A DNA stretch of 28,415 bases from Zoogloea sp035335645 (GCA_035335645.1 DAOQMM010000041.1:1-28415); one strand, 5' to 3'. Counted from the first letter of the stretch, positions 1 through 8,243 are shown. Numbers and translations are program-made. The notes: generated by a model from the letters alone, not told the origin.

Positions 1-946
1 CGGGGATGGCGTTGAACGAGGTCACGTTGGTGGTCTGGAACTGGAAGTCGGAGTTCTGGGTGAACACGCCGCCGGAAACCGGGGCCAGAACGCCGTTCAC
101 ATTGCCAGCGCCGTACACCGGGGTGTAGCCGTTGACCATTGCGGACGGGTTGGCTTGGTTGAACGGGTCAACCAGCTGGCCGGTGTCGTTCGCGTCTTCG
201 AGGCCGGTGGTCAGGAAGTCGAAGGTGGTGATGTTCGTCTTGAAGAAGTTGGCATCGACGAAATCGCCAGCGGTGGCGCCGATATCGACCTTCAGGGTGC
301 TCTGGCCGTTACCTTGGATGGAGGTCACGCCCGGCTTGTTGTCCGCGCCGAAGTTGTCCAGCTGGGTGATCGGGGTCGGGTTGGACGGGATGAGGCCCAG
401 GGACACCAGCAGGTCGTTCAGGGCGGTGGTGTTCTGGAAGCTGCCGGAACCGCCAACGATGGAACCTTGCAGGATCTTGGTGCCATCGGTGAAGCCGGTG
501 CCAGTGATGTCATTGGCCGTCTTGGTGGCGTTGTAGTAGATCGACACGGTGCCGCCGACCGGGGTCAGGCTGACGGAAGCTGCGCCGGAAGCCATCTGGT
601 TTTCAACGATGTCAGCGACGACGGTCCATTGACCCACCGGGGTGTAGGTGGTGGAGGAACCACCGGAGTTGCTGACGAAGGTGTTCAGCTGAGCCTGGTA
701 GTAGGTGTGGATGGTCTCACCGGTGGTGGCCAGGGCGGTGTTGTAGTCAGCCAGGGATTGGCCGGCCAGACCGCCTGCACCGATGGCCACGGCGTTGCCG
801 GCCAGCCAGTTCAGGGAGGTGATGGAGATCGTGCCGTAAGCACCGCCAGCGCCATCCGGGTCAACCGAGATGGAGGTGAAGGCCGCGTTGGCCTGGGAGG
901 CAGCGCCAAGGGCAGCGAGGGCTGCAACGATAGCGAGTTTTTTCAT
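1..946 (-). CDS. pepA: PEP-CTERM exoprotein, flocculation-associated PepA type (3' end outside window)
   Basis: Secreted surface protein, incomplete: 315 codons are visible and the gene runs off the left edge. The N-terminus MKKLAIVAALAALGAASQANA is a Sec signal peptide with a predicted cut after Ala21. The mature part is rich in Gly, Thr, Asn and Ser with no Cys in the stretches I translated, typical of exported PEP-CTERM proteins. Near the edge the protein reads SDFQFQTTNVTSFNAIP and the first base of the next codon is G, which fits a coming Pro-Glu-Pro sorting motif. In the family, a C-terminal helix with a basic tail follows, and exosortase removes it. The start ATG has AGGAG 7 bases upstream. 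A sigma-54-type promoter lies about 60 bases upstream. Known role of the family: retention of exopolysaccharide and floc formation in Zoogloea-like bacteria. The family assignment is by recognition of the overall pattern; the C-terminal signal itself is not visible. Confidence 0.72.
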   Translation of the reverse strand, partial: MKKLAIVAALAALGAASQANAAFTSISVDPDGAGGAYGTISITSLNWLAGNAVAIGAGGLAGQSLADYNTALATTGETIHTYYQAQLNTFVSNSGGSSTTYTPVGQWTVVADIVENQMASGAASVSLTPVGGTVSIYYNATKTANDITGTGFTDGTKILQGSIVGGSGSFQNTTALNDLLVSLGLIPSNPTPITQLDNFGADNKPGVTSIQGNGQSTLKVDIGATAGDFVDANFFKTNITTFDFLTTGLEDANDTGQLVDPFNQANPSAMVNGYTPVYGAGNVNGVLAPVSGGVFTQNSDFQFQTTNVTSFNAIP

Positions 947-1003
947 TAGAGGCTCCTGGGTTGAAGGTTTGAGATCATCGAAGTTATCTCACGGGAACTA
1001 TTA

Positions 1004-1020
1004 AGCAGCTGCCGTGCCAG
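1004..1020 (-). promoter_or_regulatory. Sigma-54 (-24/-12) promoter of the PEP-CTERM gene
   Basis: On the minus strand the sequence is CTGGCACGGCAGCTGCT. It matches the RpoN consensus YTGGCACGRNNNTTGCW at all defined positions but one, with the invariant GG and GC separated by 10 bases. Transcription would start near 993, giving a leader of about 45 bases before the ATG at 946. PEP-CTERM genes of floc-forming Rhodocyclales are known to depend on RpoN and the PrsK/PrsR two-component system, neither of which is in this window. Confidence 0.8.
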
Positions 1021-1124
1021 TTTCTTAATTGGCTGAAATGCAAATGTTTTTTGCCAGCACGCTGGCGCCTGCGAGGTGGACTGTAAAAAATGTCGACAGG
1101 ATGGTCCGGCGAAAACCGGTAATT

Positions 1125-1159
1125 TGTCACGGTCGTGCTTTCCGTTACGGAAGGTGACA
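1125..1159. promoter_or_regulatory. Nested palindrome, candidate enhancer (UAS) for the sigma-54 promoter
   Basis: A perfect 13-base palindrome-like element, TTCCGTTACGGAA (1140-1152), lies inside a second inverted repeat, TGTCAC (1125-1130) and GTGACA (1154-1159). It sits roughly 120-150 bases upstream of the predicted start site of the PEP-CTERM gene, the usual distance for an activator of sigma-54 RNA polymerase. No T-run follows it on the minus strand, so a terminator for the acyltransferase gene is less likely. Binding by a PrsR-like regulator is an inference. Confidence 0.4.
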
Positions 1160-1160
1160 T

Positions 1161-2336
1161 TCAGCTGCGTTGCCCGAGGGCGCGTGTAACCAGCGACTTG
1201 ACTCGCACGCGGGCAGGTTCTTCCACGAGATAGTAGAGCGCGGTGGCGCCGACCACGCACAGGGTGACCATGAAAATGATCGTCCCGAGTACGTCGAGGG
1301 GACCCATTTGCTCGGGGGGCGTGGGCGGTTCCGGAAAGAGGATGCCCAGCAGTTCCAGCACGAGGAGATGGACCATGTAGAGGGAATAGGACACGTTTCC
1401 CAGCCACACCATTGGGCGCGTGGACAGCAGACGCGACAGGGGGCCGCGTGGCTGGGCGGCGGACAGGACGATCAGGGCCATCACGAAGGGCAGCAGCCAC
1501 TGGACTTGGCCGAGGACATTGCTGAGGACCAGGACGGCGGCGATGCTGCCGATCCAGTGCCACGGGAGGCGGGCGTACAGGGGCGTGTGGTAGAAGCGGT
1601 ACAGGCTGACGCCGCACACGAATTCTCCGCAGATGCGGATCAGGCCGGCTTCGGGCTCTTCGCCGAAAGGGTGAAATCCGTGCAGATACAGCGTCCCGAG
1701 CATGGCCAACAGGGCCACCGTGGCGAGGGCGAGGGCCGCCCCGGCGGTATGGAGCCGACGGGCTGCGATGATCAGCAGCGGAAAGCACAGGTAGGCGAAC
1801 CATTCGCTGCTGATCGACCAGGCCGGCGGATTCCATGTGAGGGGCGGGTTCCAGCCCCAGGACGAGATCAGCGTCAGGTGCCGGAACAGGGCCTCGATGC
1901 CGAAGCGTTCGCACGCCACGGGCTGGTATGGACTGCCACAGGATTCATACAGGAAGGACAGCCCGGCGAGCTTGACCAGCCCGTATCCGGCCAGGACGGC
2001 GAAATGGGCCGGGTAGATGCGCGCCAGGCGGTTGCCGAGAAAATCCAGGGTGCCGTGCAGATCGAAGCCCGTGGACATGCTCCGGCCGTAGGCATGGGAG
2101 AGGACGAATCCGCTCAGGATGAAGAAGCCGTCCACCCCCCACATGCCGGCGTTGGCGAAGCCGAGGGCTGCAGGCGGGAGCAGGCTGTCTACCGGAAACT
2201 TGTCGATGACGAGGCCCGCAATGATGTGGAAGGCGATCACCCAGAAGGCAAGGTAGGCACGCAGGCCGGTCAGGCCGGGGAGGGCGACGCCGCCGTGGGT
2301 GGGGGCCGGGTGGGACTCCGGAGCGGTGGGGTTCAT
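1161..2336 (-). CDS. Acyltransferase family 3 (OafA/YrhL-like) membrane protein
   Basis: Integral membrane O-acyltransferase of 391 residues, expected to move acetyl or another acyl group onto a surface glycan or lipid. Visible hallmarks are the first-helix motif GLRAYLAFWVIAFH with Arg26 and His37, the WGVDGFFILSGFVLSHAYG segment, and WSISSEWFAYLCFPLL. About ten hydrophobic helices follow, and there is no C-terminal SGNH domain. An in-frame TTG lies 6 bases before the chosen ATG, but AAGGA abuts that TTG while it sits 6 bases from the ATG, so the ATG at 2336 is preferred. It lies 214 bases upstream of the PEP-CTERM gene on the same strand, which has its own promoter. The substrate cannot be read from sequence; modification of the exopolysaccharide is a guess from context. 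Confidence 0.85.
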   Translation of the reverse strand: MNPTAPESHPAPTHGGVALPGLTGLRAYLAFWVIAFHIIAGLVIDKFPVDSLLPPAALGFANAGMWGVDGFFILSGFVLSHAYGRSMSTGFDLHGTLDFLGNRLARIYPAHFAVLAGYGLVKLAGLSFLYESCGSPYQPVACERFGIEALFRHLTLISSWGWNPPLTWNPPAWSISSEWFAYLCFPLLIIAARRLHTAGAALALATVALLAMLGTLYLHGFHPFGEEPEAGLIRICGEFVCGVSLYRFYHTPLYARLPWHWIGSIAAVLVLSNVLGQVQWLLPFVMALIVLSAAQPRGPLSRLLSTRPMVWLGNVSYSLYMVHLLVLELLGILFPEPPTPPEQMGPLDVLGTIIFMVTLCVVGATALYYLVEEPARVRVKSLVTRALGQRS

Positions 2337-2483
2337 GGACAATCCTTCTTTGCGGGCGGGCCGGGACGACCGGACATGCCGGGCAGTTTACAGGGCGTCA
2401 GGTCCTTGCGGCGCAGGGCCAGGCCCTGACGCGTGTGCGAAGGTGCGGCGACCGGCGGGTGCCGTGGCAGGGGAATAGGCAGT

Positions 2484-3758
2484 ATGATTCCGTCGTTTCC
2501 ATCCGACGGCTTTTCCATGCATCCGCAACTGACCCGGGCACTGCTCGATCTGTCCCTGGCGTTCCGCAACGTGATCCGCCATCGGCAGCGGGCGGCGTTT
2601 GCGCTGATCATCATCGGTGGCGGGGTCATTGCATTGCTGTTGGCGAGTGGATTCATCCAGTGGGTGCTCGACATCCAGCGTGAATCGACGATCCGCTCCC
2701 AGCTCGGTCACATCGAGGTGGTGCGGCCCGATTATTTCGGTAAGGGCATTTCCAATCCCTTTGCCTACCTGCTGCCCCAGAATCATCCGGCGGAGGAGGT
2801 GATCCGCGGGCACAAAGAGGTGGATGCGCTGGCGCCGCGCCTGAACTTCGTCGGGCTGCTGGCCTTTGGCGACGCAACCCTGTCTTTCGTCGGCGACGGT
2901 GTCGATCCTGCGGCGGAGAAGGAGTTTGCCGACTACGTGTTCGTGGAGGATGGCGAACGCCTCGACGACGCGGATCCGACCGGCGTGATCGTCGGGCAGG
3001 GGCTGGCGACCAACCTGGGGGTGAAGACCGGAGACCGGATCGTGCTGATGGTGAGTACGGCCAAGGGCGGACTGGGGGCGACCGACGCCCATATCCGCGG
3101 CATCTTCTTCACGGCCGAGAAGATGTACGACGACAGCGCCATCCAGATGCCCATCACGCTGGCGCGCAAGCTGGTGAAGGTCAAGGGGGCCACCTCGTGG
3201 CTGGTGGTGCTCCACGACACGGAGGACACCGACACGGTGCTGGGCAGCCTGCGCGCGAAGCTCGACCCGAAGACCTTTGAACTGGTGCCCTGGTACGATC
3301 TGGCGGATTTCTACAAGAAGACCGTGCAGCTGTTCAGCCGCCAGGTGATGGTGGTGAAGTTCCTGATCGGCATGATCATTGTCCTGAGCATCTCCAACAC
3401 CCTGTCGATGGCGGTGGTGGAACGGACCGGCGAGATCGGCACCGCGATGGCATTGGGCGTGCGCCGGCACAGCATCCTGCGCCTCTTCCTGATGGAGGGC
3501 CTGGTGCTCGGCGCTCTGGGGGGCTCGGTGGGCGCCCTGATCGGCTGGCTGCTGTCGGTCGTGATCTCCGCCGTCGGCATTCCGATGCCGCCGCCGCCGG
3601 GCATGACCACGGGCTTTACCGGACAGATCACGGTGAACTTTGCGATGGTCGTGGAGGCTGTGCTGCTGGCGGTCGTGACCACCTTGCTGGCCAGCGCCTT
3701 TCCGGCCTGGAAGGCGTCGCGCATGGTGATCGTGGATGCCCTGCGCCACCAGCGTTGA
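2484..3758 (+). CDS. ABC transporter permease, FtsX/MacB type
   Basis: Inner-membrane permease of 424 residues. A first helix (about residues 32-55, rich in Ile, Gly, Ala, Leu) follows the LAFRNVIRHRQR leader. A periplasmic MacB-like core domain of about 220 residues comes next. Three C-terminal helices of the FtsX domain follow, including FLIGMIIVLSISNTLSMAVVER and the closing FPAWKASRMVIVDALR, a typical ending for LolC/E- and MacB-like permeases. Family members work with an ATPase to move lipoproteins, peptides or drugs or to drive periplasmic mechanics. No ATPase or adaptor gene is next to it here, so the partner must be encoded elsewhere. The ATG at 2484 has AGGGGA 9 bases upstream; an internal ATG at 2517 (MHPQLTR) is an alternative start. 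The upstream region is shared with the divergent acyltransferase gene. Confidence 0.85.
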   Translation: MIPSFPSDGFSMHPQLTRALLDLSLAFRNVIRHRQRAAFALIIIGGGVIALLLASGFIQWVLDIQRESTIRSQLGHIEVVRPDYFGKGISNPFAYLLPQNHPAEEVIRGHKEVDALAPRLNFVGLLAFGDATLSFVGDGVDPAAEKEFADYVFVEDGERLDDADPTGVIVGQGLATNLGVKTGDRIVLMVSTAKGGLGATDAHIRGIFFTAEKMYDDSAIQMPITLARKLVKVKGATSWLVVLHDTEDTDTVLGSLRAKLDPKTFELVPWYDLADFYKKTVQLFSRQVMVVKFLIGMIIVLSISNTLSMAVVERTGEIGTAMALGVRRHSILRLFLMEGLVLGALGGSVGALIGWLLSVVISAVGIPMPPPPGMTTGFTGQITVNFAMVVEAVLLAVVTTLLASAFPAWKASRMVIVDALRHQR

Positions 3759-4958
3759 TCAGGCGGTGAGGCGGCGTAGCGCTTCGCGCAGGCGCTCGGC
3801 CAGGTCGTAGCGGGACAGGGTGGCGGCGAGGGACTGCGCAGCGCGCCTGAATGAGGGCTCCCCCAGCAAGCGGTCGACGGTGCGCTTCAGGTTCGGACCG
3901 TCGAGTTCCCGGTTGCGCAGGGTCAGGCCGACGCCCTGGCCCTCCAGATAGTGCATGTTCAGATATTGGTCCAGATTGCCGGGTACGCCGAGCACCGGCA
4001 CGCCTGCGGCCAAGGCCTGGGCACAGGTTGGACTGCCACCGTTGCAGATCACCAGGGCGGCGCGGGCGGCGACTGCATCGCCGGGCAGGTAGTCGGCGCA
4101 GAACACGTCCGGTGCGGTCACGCCGACCGTCGCGCCGGCCGTGGCGACGGCCAACTGCAACCCGGGGCGGGCCAGGCGATCCAGCAGGCGGGGCAGCAGG
4201 CGTCCGTCGCCGGAGCTGCCAAGGGTCACGTAGATCAGGGGCTTGTTCGGATCGAGGGCTGCCCACCAGTCCGGCAGCGGGACTTCGGGTGACCAGCGCA
4301 CGGGTCCGAGGAAGTGGCCACCGGGAATGTCCCCGTACAGTCCGTACACTTCCGGGATGTCGCTGAAGAGGGCCAGGTCTGCATCGGTGTAGATGCGCCG
4401 CAGGTCCGGTCCCAGGGGTGGCAGGCCGTAGTGTCGACGCAAGGCGTCCATGGGCCGGCAGTGAAGTGCGAAGGCGAGGGGGCGCACGGCGTCAAAGATC
4501 GCCTGGGACAACCGGACGCCGAGGAAACGGACCATGGGCAGGTCCGGCACGATGAAGCGGGGCGTGAAGGCCGGGCTCCAGTAGGCATTGGTGAGCGTGG
4601 CGTAGGGGATGCTCAGCCGGCGTGCCGTGATGGACAGGGTGATGCGGAAGTCGCCGATCACCAGATCGGGTTTTTCGGCGCTGAGGACGGCTTCGTCCTC
4701 CTCGGCGTAGCGTTTGAGGGTGGCGTAGTCGAAGACCGGCCGGCCTTTGGCCAGGTTGTCGATGAAGCGGGCCTTGCCGGTCGGTGCGAGGGTTCGCGTG
4801 CGGCCGGGAAAGCCGGCAAGGAAGCGGGCAGAGTCGGCCGACGTGGCGAGCACCACGTCGTGCCCGTCGGCGTGGAGCAGTTCACCCAGCTTCAGCGGAC
4901 GCCCCACATGGGCCAGGGTGACGTCATGGGCCATCAGGAGGATCTTCTTGCGGGACAT
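3759..4958 (-). CDS. Glycosyltransferase, GT1/MGT family (UGT-like)
   Basis: Predicted cytoplasmic GT-B fold glycosyltransferase of 399 residues. The N-terminal half starts MSRKKILLMAHDVTLAHVGRPLKLGELLHADGHDV, the usual acceptor-binding Rossmann start. The C-terminal half has PLIYVTLGSSG and the nucleotide-sugar signature ICNGGSPTCAQALAAGVPVL followed by LDQYLNMHYLEGQGVG. The frequent HGG of this signature reads NGG here. Acceptor and sugar are unknown; lipid, secondary metabolite or surface glycan are all possible. The start ATG has GGAG 9 bases upstream. It lies 71 bases downstream of the last pilus gene on the same strand and could be read through from that operon. Its stop codon abuts that of the convergent permease gene with no bases between. 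Confidence 0.85.
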   Translation of the reverse strand: MSRKKILLMAHDVTLAHVGRPLKLGELLHADGHDVVLATSADSARFLAGFPGRTRTLAPTGKARFIDNLAKGRPVFDYATLKRYAEEDEAVLSAEKPDLVIGDFRITLSITARRLSIPYATLTNAYWSPAFTPRFIVPDLPMVRFLGVRLSQAIFDAVRPLAFALHCRPMDALRRHYGLPPLGPDLRRIYTDADLALFSDIPEVYGLYGDIPGGHFLGPVRWSPEVPLPDWWAALDPNKPLIYVTLGSSGDGRLLPRLLDRLARPGLQLAVATAGATVGVTAPDVFCADYLPGDAVAARAALVICNGGSPTCAQALAAGVPVLGVPGNLDQYLNMHYLEGQGVGLTLRNRELDGPNLKRTVDRLLGEPSFRRAAQSLAATLSRYDLAERLREALRRLTA

Positions 4959-5029
4959 GACGGTGGACTCCGTTGGGCGGCGGCGGGAATTGTCCCGGTG
5001 GTGGTCGGGAATGTCCAGCCGACCGCTGT

Positions 5030-5617
5030 TCAGGGCGCGCGGGCCGGATCCGGCCGCAAGGTGACGAATTCGAGCTGGCAGTCGGCGTGGAGGCGTTCGT
5101 CGGGTGCGTCGGTGGTGTCGAGACGGCTGACGCGACAGCGGCGGGGCAGGAGCAGGGTGCCCGGCTGTCGGTCGAGGACGTCGAGCAGCCTGAGGAGCTG
5201 GCCTTCGTGGGCAAGGGGGCCCCGCAAGGTCAGCGGCGAGGCATCGAAATCCGCCGCGCCGTCGAGCGGGCGGTGGGGCCCCAGTTCGACGTCCAGGGAG
5301 GCGAGGTGCTGGGCTTGCAGTTCCGCACGCACGGCCTTGAGCCAGGCGGGCCGGTCCGGCCCGGCGGACAGCCCCTGTGCGCGCAGTTGGGCGGCGGCGG
5401 CGAGCTGCTTCTGTCGGGCTGCGAGGGTGTCTTCGGCGACCTGGAGGCGCGTGCGGACGTCGGTGAGCGCGTGCTGCGTCTGCAGGAGGCGGGCCTCCGC
5501 GTCCGCGTGGCGGCTGGCCGTGCTGTAGGCCGCGCCCCCGCCGAGGAGGGCGAGGGCCAGGGCCGCTGCCACGCTGCGGTGGGCGGGGCCGGGCCGGATC
5601 AGGGGAAGGTGACTCAT
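5030..5617 (-). CDS. GspM/PilO/MshJ-like pilus assembly protein
   Basis: Small bitopic membrane protein of 195 residues: a short cytoplasmic start, one transmembrane helix at about residues 14-32, a coiled-coil-like Ala/Gln/Leu-rich stretch at about 35-85, and a compact periplasmic domain. This layout is that of MshJ, PilO and GspM, which form the inner-membrane alignment platform with the GspL/PilN partner. Sequence identity to MshJ is not obvious to me, so the call rests on architecture and position as last gene of the pilus set. Its ATG overlaps the stop of the preceding gene (ATGA), showing translational coupling. A GspM-like protein of a type II secretion system is the alternative. Confidence 0.65.
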   Translation of the reverse strand: MSHLPLIRPGPAHRSVAAALALALLGGGAAYSTASRHADAEARLLQTQHALTDVRTRLQVAEDTLAARQKQLAAAAQLRAQGLSAGPDRPAWLKAVRAELQAQHLASLDVELGPHRPLDGAADFDASPLTLRGPLAHEGQLLRLLDVLDRQPGTLLLPRRCRVSRLDTTDAPDERLHADCQLEFVTLRPDPARAP

Positions 5618-7038
5618 GGCGGCGGCGCGGGGCTGAAGCGGACCACGACCCGCGGTTGTGCTTCCGGCGCCGGTCGGAGCCGAACGCTCCGGGTGGTGTC
5701 CAGTTCGTCGGGCACGCGTTCGAGGCTGGCCTGGACGTAGCCGGCCGAGATCACCGCAGCGCGGAGGCGGTCCAGCCTCGCGGCAAGCGCGGGGGGCGTG
5801 TCGGCCAGGGCCGCCGGCAGGGCAATCTCCGCCACCGCCACGGGGGGGCCGTCGGGCGGGAGCTGCCACTCCACGGACTTCAGTTCGCTGTCGGGCTCGG
5901 CCTCAAGCAGGTCGGACAGCCGGTCGAGCAGCCTTGTCGGCCAGTTCCGGGCGTCCTGAAGGCGGCTCAGGCTTTGCGTGGCGGCGAGGGGGTCGCCGGC
6001 TGGGGGCGGAGGCAACGCGGCGTTCACGCGGCTGAGGCGATCTTCGGTCGCGACGACCTCGGCCGTCAGGCGGGCGTCGGTGTCGCTGAGCGCCCGGGTG
6101 TCGGCCATGAACTTGATGGCGACGGCCGCGCCGATGGCGGCGGCGGTGGCGCCGGCCAGCAGGATGGCCTGGTCGACGGCGCGCAGGGGGCGGGCGGTCA
6201 GCCGGTCTGGCGGGACGAATTGGGGGAGCCCGCGGCGGCCTGCACCGTAGAGGATGTAGGGAAGGGCGTCGGTGTGCGGGCCGGGGGGCGGCAGGCGGCA
6301 GCGGCGGGCGAGCTCGGTGGCCGACGGCGCGATGGCCTGCAGGCCGGCTCCCAGCGCACCCGCGAAGGTCTCCAGGCCGGGCAGCAGCACGACCGGGAGG
6401 GGATGTTCGGGGTGGAGCAGCCGACGGGCCACGAGATGGTCGCGGGCGGCATTGCAGATGTTCGGGAGATCGGTGGACAAATCGGTGACTGCGGTGGCTG
6501 GCACCAGGCGGCTCCACTGCGGATGTTTGTCGACGAGGGCCGTGAGGCGCAAACCGGTGTGCGTCAGACCCGCAATGGCACAGGTCGGGGCGCCGGACGG
6601 CAGGTGGGGCCGCAGCGCGGCCATTGCGTCGGCGACGCTGTGCAGACCATCGAGCCGGGCGCCGGCGTGGCGCAGGGCATCCAGCCAGGGCTGCAATGCG
6701 GCGGGGCGGGTGAGTGCGTGGAACAGCAGGGTTTCCCGCCCGTCCGCGCGGCCAAGCGGGCGGATGCCGACAAAGGGCGTCGAGGCAAAGAGCCGGCTGC
6801 GCCGCCGTTCGATGAGCTGGTGGCGCTCCTGACCCCGCAGGATGGGCAGTGCGTCGATGAGAAACTGCTCGTCCGGCAGATCGGCCATCACCCGCAGTGT
6901 CATGCGTGGGTGGGCGCCGAGCCAGGCCGAGAACGCGGCGTCGGCCTGCCCGAAACGGGCGCTGGCCCGGTATGCACCGGTCGTCCGGAGATAGGCGGTG
7001 GCGCCATCCGCGCACAGGTGGAGGAGGCAGAGCGCCAT
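5614..7038 (-). CDS. GspL/PilM-PilN-like pilus assembly protein (MshI position)
   Basis: Protein of 474 residues. The N-terminal ~280 residues resemble a worn actin-like fold of the GspL/PilM kind. A single transmembrane helix at about residues 289-310 and a periplasmic PilN-like region with a heptad-like stretch follow. It would link the cytoplasmic ATPase to the periplasmic assembly platform. I chose the ATG at 7038 (MALCLLHL) over the longer open frame because it begins 2 bases after the stop of the mshG-like gene. No clear nucleotide-binding signature is visible, so the actin-like part may be purely structural. Its 3' end overlaps the next gene by ATGA. The specific name mshI is not justified by what I can see. 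Confidence 0.65.
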   Translation of the reverse strand: MALCLLHLCADGATAYLRTTGAYRASARFGQADAAFSAWLGAHPRMTLRVMADLPDEQFLIDALPILRGQERHQLIERRRSRLFASTPFVGIRPLGRADGRETLLFHALTRPAALQPWLDALRHAGARLDGLHSVADAMAALRPHLPSGAPTCAIAGLTHTGLRLTALVDKHPQWSRLVPATAVTDLSTDLPNICNAARDHLVARRLLHPEHPLPVVLLPGLETFAGALGAGLQAIAPSATELARRCRLPPPGPHTDALPYILYGAGRRGLPQFVPPDRLTARPLRAVDQAILLAGATAAAIGAAVAIKFMADTRALSDTDARLTAEVVATEDRLSRVNAALPPPPAGDPLAATQSLSRLQDARNWPTRLLDRLSDLLEAEPDSELKSVEWQLPPDGPPVAVAEIALPAALADTPPALAARLDRLRAAVISAGYVQASLERVPDELDTTRSVRLRPAPEAQPRVVVRFSPAPPP

Positions 7039-7040
7039 GA

Positions 7041-8243
7041 TCAGAGCTTCATGCGGGTCGCGAGATCGTAGACCGGTAGCAGCACGGCGCTCATGACCCA
7101 CAGGAGGAGGCCGCCGAGGAGCAGGGTGAGGGCGGGCTCGAGGCTGGCCTGCACGCGGGCGATGGCTTCGCGCACGTCCCGTTCGTAGAAATAGCCTACG
7201 TTGGCGAGGGCCGTGTCGAGGGCGCCGGTGTGCTCGCCGACACGCAGCATGCGGGCGACGAGGGGCGGAAAGGCGGGCGTGTCGGCGAAGGCGTCCGAGA
7301 CCCGCCGGCCGTCACCGATGGCGTCGGCGATGCGCTGCAGGGCCGCGCGCAGGGCGGTGTTGCCGACCACGCCCTCGGCCGCGGCGAGGGCGTCCACGAT
7401 GGTGATGCCGGCGCCGTACATCATGGCGAAGAGGGCGGTGAAGCGGGCGAGGATGATCTTGCGCCGGATCTCGCCAAGGACCGGCAGCGCCAGTTGGGCG
7501 CCGTCGTACCAGCGGCGGAAGTCGGGGCGGGTGGCGAGGGCGAAGCGCAGGGCGGCGACGGCGGCGAGCGCCAGCACTGCCAGCAGGCGGCCGTGATCGA
7601 TCAGGAGGTTCGACAGGCCGATGAGCAGGCGTGTCTGCAGGGGCAGGGGCTGGCCGGTGGCATGGAACAGGCGGGCGAGTTCCGGCACGACGTAAAGCAG
7701 GGCGACGACGAGGGCGGCGGCGATGACAGTGCCGACGATGGCGGGGTAGATGGCGATCCGGCGCGCGAAGGCGGCGAGTTCGTCGTCACGCTTGAGCCCC
7801 TCGGCGAGGGCGTGAAGGACGGTGGGCAGTTGTCCGGCCTGTTCGCCGGCGCGGACCAGGCTGACAAAGACGCCGTCGAAGAGCGCGGGGTGGCGTTCGA
7901 GGGCGCGGGACAGGCTGAGGCCGCCCTGGATGCCGTCGACAAGGGCGCCGAGGGTGTCGCGCAGCACCGGGTGGGGCGTGCTGTCGCGCATGTCGGCGAG
8001 GCTTTCGAGGATGGGGACGCCCGCGCGCTGACACTGCTCCAGGTGGAAGCAGAAGTTGATGAGTTCGCGCCGCGGCACGCCTCGGCGCCCTCCCCGGGGC
8101 GTCCGGCTGGCCGGGGTGGCGCGGATCAGGTCGAGGCCGAGGCGGCGCAGGCGCAGGTCCAGATCGTCCACATGGTGGGCTTCCAGTTCGCCTTCGCGGA
8201 GTTGGCCGTGGGCGTCCGCGGCGCGGTAGCGGAAGCGGGTCAT
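7041..8243 (-). CDS. mshG: Type IV pilus/MSHA platform protein, GspF family
   Basis: Polytopic inner-membrane platform protein of 400 residues on which the pilus fibre is assembled. It starts MTRFRYRAADAHGQLREGELEA, the standard GspF opening. Two T2SSF repeats are visible, at about 65-190 (ELINFCFHLEQCQRAGVPILESL) and about 265-390 (ARFTALFAMMYGAGITIVDALAAA). Each is followed by hydrophobic helices, with LLLGGLLLWVMSAVLLPVYDL near the end. Length fits MshG and GspF (about 400). The ATG overlaps the stop of the ATPase gene as ATGA. The MSHA assignment rests on the adjacent MshL-like secretin and MshE-like ATPase; plain GspF or PilC is the generic alternative. Confidence 0.85.
   Translation of the reverse strand: MTRFRYRAADAHGQLREGELEAHHVDDLDLRLRRLGLDLIRATPASRTPRGGRRGVPRRELINFCFHLEQCQRAGVPILESLADMRDSTPHPVLRDTLGALVDGIQGGLSLSRALERHPALFDGVFVSLVRAGEQAGQLPTVLHALAEGLKRDDELAAFARRIAIYPAIVGTVIAAALVVALLYVVPELARLFHATGQPLPLQTRLLIGLSNLLIDHGRLLAVLALAAVAALRFALATRPDFRRWYDGAQLALPVLGEIRRKIILARFTALFAMMYGAGITIVDALAAAEGVVGNTALRAALQRIADAIGDGRRVSDAFADTPAFPPLVARMLRVGEHTGALDTALANVGYFYERDVREAIARVQASLEPALTLLLGGLLLWVMSAVLLPVYDLATRMKL

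Noticed and set aside
155..949. Plus-strand frame of 264 codons opposite the PEP-CTERM gene
   Set aside because: Gly/Val/Asp-rich translation with no family features. The minus strand has a signal peptide, a ribosome site and a sigma-54 promoter.
1140..1152. TTCCGTTACGGAA as terminator of the acyltransferase gene
   Set aside because: The stem is short and no T-run follows on the minus strand; location upstream of a sigma-54 promoter fits a binding site better.
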